The notes beneath the pieces were generated by a model. That model searched no databases, was not told the origin of the DNA, and was given only the letters and a program-made list of their open reading frames with translations. Below, in pieces: positions 6,558 to 10,607 of a DNA stretch of 10,607 nucleotides (its first letter is position 1; every line of letters starts with the position of its first letter). The DNA is from JBLHKE01 sp047619485. Its GTDB lineage: Bacteria > Verrucomicrobiota > Verrucomicrobiia > Verrucomicrobiales > DEV007. The stretch covers positions 1 to 10,607 of the forward strand of contig JBLHKE010000219.1 in the NCBI GenBank assembly GCA_047619485.1, read 5' to 3'. Position numbers and translations under genes: made by a program.

Positions 6558-7607
6558 TCACTCGGGCACCGGGCCGATGCTGCCGCCGGGGACGAACTCC
6601 GCCGGGTAGTTGATCGTTTTGCAATCGGCTCGGCCCCTTCCCACCGCTGCGACCCAGCGCACCACGCGGCGCGCGATCAGAGTATTGTCCCAGGTCATAT
6701 GGGCGAAGCCTGGATGGCACCATTCGAGCGAGTCGTTATCGGTGGACACCAGCGAGACCTGCTCGGGTACCTTGATGCCCTTGCGGAGGAGAAATGCCAT
6801 CGTGGCCAGCAGCCGCGGCTCTTCCTCGATGATCAGCGCGGTGGGCGGAGTGGAGCGGAACAGGTTCTCGAGCAGGGCGCTGAACCCCTCCGGGGTCTCC
6901 TTCCAGTCCGGCAGGTTGAAGTCCCCGGTCGGGATCCCGTGGGCGACGAGTTCATGCATGAAGGCGCGTTCGACCAAACCCGGTGTTGGCTTTCTCCGGG
7001 TTTTGCGGGTGATGAGGGCGATGCGGCGATGCCCGAGCTCGATGAGGTGGCGCGTCGCGGCCTCATAAGCCGGAGCCTTGTCCGGACCGGTGCGGGCGAT
7101 CGGCAACTCGCCGACCCGGCCATACAGGGCCAAGCAGGGCACAGTTTGCTCGGAGAACCATTCTAGGACTTCGACGGAACCGGCGCCTACGATCCAGGCG
7201 TCGGCGGGGGTTTTGGCGACCATCGCCTTGATGCGCAGGAGATTGTGCTTGAGCTGCACTTGGGATTTTCTGGTGAAAAACGCCACGTGACCTGCCGTCA
7301 CGAGGTCGTGCTGGATCTGCTGGATCAGGCCGTCCTGGGTGCGGGCCTCGATCGGGACGTCGTGAATGAGAATGCCCACCCGCAGCGCCTCGCGGGTGGC
7401 GGCCGCCTTGGCGATGGTGCGGCTGCGGCCCTTGCCGTGCGAGATCAGCAGACCCTCGGCCTCGAGTTCCCACAGGGCCGCGCGCAGCGTCGGCGGGGAG
7501 ACGTCCAGCTCCGCCGCCAAGCGCATCACCCCGGGCAGGGTGCCGCTCCAGCGACCGTCCCGAAATCCCTCGCCTCGGCCGCCCAAGCGCAAGTTGTCGT
7601 CACGCAT
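6558..7607 (-). CDS. Transcriptional regulator, GntR-type winged helix with LacI-type sensor, 5' end truncated
   Basis: From the ATG at 7607 the product is 349 residues. Residues 18-65 form a GntR-type winged helix (DGRWSGTLPGVMRLAAELDV then PTLRAALWELEAEGLL and HGKGRSR). From about residue 74 there is a LacI/periplasmic-binding-like effector domain (LRVGILIHD, GHRRIALIT, PPTALIIEEEPRLLATMAFL, VSLVSTDNDSLEWCHPGFAH) with the family's typical ending (EFVPGGSIGP). Such proteins are numerous in Verrucomicrobia and usually sense sugars. Relatives carry about 20-30 more residues before GRWSG, an HxLRxxI-type first helix. Here that region is replaced by sequence antisense to the neighbouring secreted protein (MRDDNLRLGGRGEGF). 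Upstream in-frame codons to 7709 are also antisense repeat DNA, so I do not use them. The DNA-binding domain lacks its first helix, and the native promoter is probably gone. The protein may be inactive. Confidence 0.8.
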   Translation of the reverse strand: MRDDNLRLGGRGEGFRDGRWSGTLPGVMRLAAELDVSPPTLRAALWELEAEGLLISHGKGRSRTIAKAAATREALRVGILIHDVPIEARTQDGLIQQIQHDLVTAGHVAFFTRKSQVQLKHNLLRIKAMVAKTPADAWIVGAGSVEVLEWFSEQTVPCLALYGRVGELPIARTGPDKAPAYEAATRHLIELGHRRIALITRKTRRKPTPGLVERAFMHELVAHGIPTGDFNLPDWKETPEGFSALLENLFRSTPPTALIIEEEPRLLATMAFLLRKGIKVPEQVSLVSTDNDSLEWCHPGFAHMTWDNTLIARRVVRWVAAVGRGRADCKTINYPAEFVPGGSIGPVPE

Positions 7608-10061
7608 GAGGCACTCGCCACCACCAACACTCCTGTCTATGTCGGTTTCACCACCATCCCGGACATATCCAATAGCGATTTTATCGATCAGCTGAACGGA
7701 AACGGCCATACTTGGACGACCTTATCCAATACGACGGCCATAAGCGATGGCGGCCTGTTAATCACCACCATATCGTCTCCTGCCGGTGGCGGGGTGCAAA
7801 GGCTCAATGATGGGCTGGCTCAAACTATAGAAACCGGATCAAACGCGCAAAGTGCCTGGTCGGCAAACTTCCTCATCGATCTCGGCAGCGTGCAAAACAT
7901 TGCGCAATTCAACAGCTACTCGTGGCACTCGGCGCTGCGCCAAGACCAAGGTTATACTCTCTACTCCTCCGCCGCCGCAACGCCCCCCAACTTCTACTCG
8001 ACGGACCCAGTTGGTGATGGGTGGACTTTGGTCGGCTCGGTCGCGACAACCTATCAAGATGACACCAGCCTGCCGCACCAGGTTGGAGTGAGCATGAGCG
8101 GTGTTGGGGAAGCCCGATATCTGTTTGTGGACGTCATTAATGGCTACAATAATGGCGATACCAAATATCACGGCTCCTTCTACGGTGAGTTCGACGTGGT
8201 GCTCGCAGTTGCCGCCGCCGCCGATGCCGCGACGTCCACGGTGGATTCCAGTCCCGCCACCGTCGCCAACGACGGCGTCTCCACCTCCACCATCACCGTC
8301 ACCTTGAATGATGCCGACAGCAGTCCGGTCGCGGGCAAGACCGTGACCCTGGCTTCCGACCGCGGAGGCTTGGACACGATCTCGGCGGCCTCGGGGCCCT
8401 CCAACGCTTCCGGCGTGGTGACCTTTGCGGTGAGTTCCACCACGGCGGGTTCGCCCGTCTTCACTGCCACCGACACCACCGACGGCGTGGTGGTCACTGA
8501 TACCGCTTCCGTGACCTTCACAGCCGGGGTGGTGAGCGCTGCAAACTCGACGGTAGCGGCCTCTCCCGCCTCGATCGCCGCCGACGGTGCCACCACCTCC
8601 ACCATCACCGTCACCTTGAAGGATGGCTCCAGCAATCCGGTCGCCGGCAAAACCGTGATCCTGGCTTCCGACCGCGGAGCGACGGACACGATTTCCGCGG
8701 CCTCCGGGTCATCCAATGGGTCCGGTGTAGTGACCTTTACGGTGACCTCCACGACGGTGGGCGATGCCGTCTTCACCGCCACCGACACCACCGACGGCGT
8801 GGTGGTCGCGCAAACTGCCACCGTGACCTTTACGGCGGGTGCGGCGGGCGATGCAAACTCCACGGTATCGGCGAGCCCCTCCTCAGTCCCCGCGAATGGT
8901 GTCAACACCTCCACGATTACCGTCACCCTGCAGGATTCCAACGGCAACCCGGTCGCCGGCAACACCGTTACGCTGGCTTCCAATCGGGGTGCGACGGACA
9001 CGATCTCGGCGGCCTCCGGGCCATCCAATGCGGCCGGGGAAGTGACCTTCACGGTGAGTTCTTTCACCCTCGGGAACCCCGTCTTCACCGCCACTGACAG
9101 CACCGATGCCGGGGTGCTCACCCAAACCGCCGCGGTGTCCTTTACCGCCCCACCGAGCGGGGCTATCGTCACGCATGAGGCACTCGCCACCACCAACACT
9201 CCTGTATTTGTCGGTTTCACCACCATCCCGGACATATCCAATAGCGATTATATCGATCAGCTGAACGGAAACGGTCATACTTGGACGACCTTATCCAATA
9301 CGGCGGCCGTGAGCGATGGCGGCCTATCAATCGCCACGATATTGACCCCTGCCGGTGGCGGGGTGCGAAGACTCAATAATGGGCTGGCTCAAACGGTGGA
9401 ATCTGGAGGGTCCTCAAACTCGGAAAGCAGCTGGTCGGCGAACTACCTCATCGATCTCGGCAGCGTGCAAAACGTTGCGGAGTTCAATAGTTACTCGTGG
9501 CACTCGGCGCTGCGCCAAGACCAAGGTTATACTCTCTACTCCTCCGCCGCCGCAACGGCGCCCAACTTCTACTCGACGGATCCTGTTGGTGATGGGTGGA
9601 CATTGGCCGGCTCGGTCGCGACAGCCTATCAAGACGACACCAGCCTGCCGCACCAGGTTGGAGTGAGCATGAGCGGTGTTGGGGAAGCCCGATATCTGTT
9701 TGTGGACGTCATTAATGGCTACCTGAATGGCAATACCAAGTATCACGGCACCTTCATGAGTGAGTTCGACGTGGTCGTCGGTGGCGGTGGATCGTCGTCG
9801 CCCTTCGCCATCACGGAGATCGACTACAATCCTGACACCGCTGAGGTGACCCTGACGTGGAACTCGCGGCCGGGTATGACCTACATCGCTAGGTACTCGG
9901 GCGACATGACAAACTGGGGGGCGGACATGGGTGACGGTCTCACAGCAGTGGACGACGAGAGGCCGGACGACGGCGATTTCATTACCGAGACTTTCGATCT
10001 CACCGAGTACGGACTTCAGAATCTTGGCGACCTCTTCTTCCGCATCGACGAGGCGGAATAG
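7245..10061 (+). CDS. Large secreted discoidin-like / Ig-like repeat protein, 5' end chimeric
   Basis: The open frame is 938 residues, but residues 1-109 or so are simply antisense to the regulator. Genuine sequence starts near 7572 with LASAAQAQVVV, the tail of a Sec signal peptide whose start is missing. No in-frame ATG, GTG or TTG lies between a GTG at 7437 and the domain start, so a native start is absent. Domains in order: a discoidin-like (F5/8-type) beta domain, about 117-319; three Ig-like domains of the bacterial Big_1/invasin type, 329-640, each exactly 104 residues (core TSTITVTLxD, PVAGKTVTLASDRG, TATDTTDGVV); a second discoidin-like domain, 641-844; a Gly/Ser linker; and a C-terminal module (ITEIDYNPDTAEVTLTWNSR) often seen at the end of verrucomicrobial secreted proteins. 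There is no PEP-CTERM tail. It probably binds surfaces or polysaccharides outside the cell, if it is still expressed. Confidence 0.75.
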   Translation: MLELHLGFSGEKRHVTCRHEVVLDLLDQAVLGAGLDRDVVNENAHPQRLAGGGRLGDGAAAALAVRDQQTLGLEFPQGRAQRRRGDVQLRRQAHHPGQGAAPATVPKSLASAAQAQVVVTHEALATTNTPVYVGFTTIPDISNSDFIDQLNGNGHTWTTLSNTTAISDGGLLITTISSPAGGGVQRLNDGLAQTIETGSNAQSAWSANFLIDLGSVQNIAQFNSYSWHSALRQDQGYTLYSSAAATPPNFYSTDPVGDGWTLVGSVATTYQDDTSLPHQVGVSMSGVGEARYLFVDVINGYNNGDTKYHGSFYGEFDVVLAVAAAADAATSTVDSSPATVANDGVSTSTITVTLNDADSSPVAGKTVTLASDRGGLDTISAASGPSNASGVVTFAVSSTTAGSPVFTATDTTDGVVVTDTASVTFTAGVVSAANSTVAASPASIAADGATTSTITVTLKDGSSNPVAGKTVILASDRGATDTISAASGSSNGSGVVTFTVTSTTVGDAVFTATDTTDGVVVAQTATVTFTAGAAGDANSTVSASPSSVPANGVNTSTITVTLQDSNGNPVAGNTVTLASNRGATDTISAASGPSNAAGEVTFTVSSFTLGNPVFTATDSTDAGVLTQTAAVSFTAPPSGAIVTHEALATTNTPVFVGFTTIPDISNSDYIDQLNGNGHTWTTLSNTAAVSDGGLSIATILTPAGGGVRRLNNGLAQTVESGGSSNSESSWSANYLIDLGSVQNVAEFNSYSWHSALRQDQGYTLYSSAAATAPNFYSTDPVGDGWTLAGSVATAYQDDTSLPHQVGVSMSGVGEARYLFVDVINGYLNGNTKYHGTFMSEFDVVVGGGGSSSPFAITEIDYNPDTAEVTLTWNSRPGMTYIARYSGDMTNWGADMGDGLTAVDDERPDDGDFITETFDLTEYGLQNLGDLFFRIDEAE
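7596..8200 (+). repeat. Long DNA repeat, copy 1 (discoidin-like domain)
   Basis: This 605-base segment is near-identical to 9165-9775; by eye roughly nine bases in ten agree, with one 6-base in-frame difference near 7830. Long blocks are unchanged, for example the stretch encoding YSWHSALRQDQGYTLYSSAA and the one encoding HQVGVSMSGVGEARYLFVDV. Changes are scattered and keep the reading frame, so the duplication has been maintained as coding sequence or homogenised by gene conversion. Confidence 0.9.
8229..9164 (+). repeat. Three tandem 312-bp Ig-like repeat units
   Basis: Units run 8229-8540, 8541-8852 and 8853-9164, each exactly 312 bases (104 codons) with no length difference. The third ends precisely where the second discoidin-like domain begins. 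Shared blocks include ACCTCCACCATCACCGTCAC and the segment encoding DTISAASGxSNxxGxVTF. Units differ by scattered substitutions, more than the two discoidin copies do. The pattern fits unit-by-unit tandem duplication. Confidence 0.9.
9165..9775 (+). repeat. Long DNA repeat, copy 2 (discoidin-like domain)
   Basis: Second copy of the 7596-8200 segment, 611 bases long in the same orientation, with the 6-base insertion encoding extra Gly/Ser residues (SGGSSNSESS region). Direct repeats of this length, 0.96 kb apart, could recombine to loop out the Ig-like units. Confidence 0.9.
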
Positions 10062-10080
10062 ATGCTCAGTTGAGAGGGAG

Positions 10081-10607
10081 ATGAGACGTGCAATTCCGAT
10101 GGCGGGATCTAACGATGTGACTCCAAACATGCTTACACTCAGAAATCTTTGCTCAGCCCTGACACGGCGCGCCATCCCAATCGACGGAACGGTCTTGGCG
10201 ACCTGCCTCCGCGCCCTTTGTCTCATCGTCGTCTTAGGATCGACGCACCCCGCGAGTGCTGACACCAGCATCACCAGCGGCAACACCTTTACCATCGGTA
10301 ACAGCAATGTGACGGTGGTGGGTTCCCTGACCACCTGGAACGACACCGGCACCTTGACGATCGAGGGCGGTGGCACCCTGCAGACCTGGCCGCTTCAGAA
10401 CGCGGAGGTCGCCAACAACGACCACATCGTCTTGGCGGGGACCGGCGGCACGATCGCGCTCAAGTTCAATGGCAATGACACGCACTTCACCTTGAACGGC
10501 ACGATCACCTCGACCGCGACCGGTGCGCAGATCTTGGCGGTCAACACCGGCAACAATGGGAATGGCGACCGCGAGTCGGTCACCTTCTACTCGGGGCTCC
10601 CCGATGT
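10081..10607 (+). CDS. Secreted beta-strand-rich protein, N-terminal part (runs off window)
   Basis: From the ATG at 10081 the frame stays open for 175 codons to the window end. AGAGGG (10073-10078) is a close ribosome site; in-frame ATGs at 10099 and 10129 are alternatives. About 40 residues precede a hydrophobic signal core (LRALCLIVVLGSTHPASA) with likely cleavage before DTSITSG, so a later start would give a more ordinary signal peptide. The mature part is rich in Thr, Gly and Asn in short strand-turn units (GTLTIEGGGTLQTW, HIVLAGTGGTIALKFNGND, FTLNGTITSTATGAQILAV). This resembles beta-helix and autotransporter-associated repeat proteins that Verrucomicrobia export in large numbers. It starts 19 bases after the previous stop on the same strand, so the two are probably co-transcribed. 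The C-terminus, and any sorting signal, is outside the window. Confidence 0.75.
   Translation, partial: MRRAIPMAGSNDVTPNMLTLRNLCSALTRRAIPIDGTVLATCLRALCLIVVLGSTHPASADTSITSGNTFTIGNSNVTVVGSLTTWNDTGTLTIEGGGTLQTWPLQNAEVANNDHIVLAGTGGTIALKFNGNDTHFTLNGTITSTATGAQILAVNTGNNGNGDRESVTFYSGLPD

Noticed and set aside
7608..7709. Upstream extension of the regulator to a start at 7709
   Set aside because: These codons are antisense to the discoidin-like repeat, and the same peptide recurs antisense to copy 2 near 9278, so they are not native regulator sequence.
8229..9164. Regular repeats considered as a CRISPR-like array
   Set aside because: Units are 312 bases, coding and without spacers; they are protein-domain repeats.
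8180..9241. Long minus-strand open frame (353 codons) across the Ig-like repeats
   Set aside because: It is antisense to clear Ig-like repeats. Its Val/Ala/Thr-rich repeats simply mirror the high-GC codon use of the plus-strand gene.
9414..10376. Minus-strand open frame of 320 codons
   Set aside because: It is antisense to the second discoidin-like copy, the C-terminal module and the start of the next gene; the plus-strand domains are recognisable and this one is not.

Overview
The window looks like a chromosomal accessory region of a Verrucomicrobia-type bacterium. This is inferred from several traits: a GDSL hydrolase ending in a PEP-CTERM sorting tail, a regulator combining a GntR-type winged helix with a LacI-type sensor domain, large secreted proteins built from discoidin-like and Ig-like repeats with a 'DYNP..EVTLTW' C-terminal module, and high-GC coding DNA with few clear Shine-Dalgarno sites. 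No single gene fixes the genus.

Layout. Bases 1-104 hold the signal-peptide end of a secreted protein leaving the window on the minus strand. Divergent from it is a secreted HEAT-repeat-like protein (237-1988). A hairpin lies between that gene and a convergent, Tat-exported, YghX-like dienelactone hydrolase (2040-2951, minus). Bases 2952-3896 carry no gene that I recognise; they include a solo end (3540-3725) of an insertion sequence whose fuller relative lies 2.2 kb away. A GDSL/SGNH hydrolase with a PEP-CTERM tail follows (3897-4829).

Bases 4929-6224 are a mobile-element scar. It holds a 3' gene fragment (4929-5060), an rve/DDE transposase with a large in-frame internal deletion (5075-5809, minus) and its upstream end (to 5980), a 9-bp inverted repeat, and a complete-looking 159-bp MITE with 17-bp terminal inverted repeats and a TTAT target duplication. 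A small hypothetical ORF follows at 6303-6494.

The right third holds a minus-strand regulator (6558-7607) abutting, head to head, a plus-strand secreted multidomain protein that runs to 10061. Both appear to have lost their natural 5' ends at one junction near 7560-7600. The secreted protein has two near-identical ~200-residue discoidin-like domains flanking three Ig-like repeats of exactly 104 residues. Nineteen bases further on, a second secreted beta-rich protein begins and runs off the window.

I found no complete new defence or biosynthetic system. The most interesting signals are the MITE, the internally deleted transposase with its paired solo end, the double-truncation junction, and the exact modular repeat architecture of the secreted protein.
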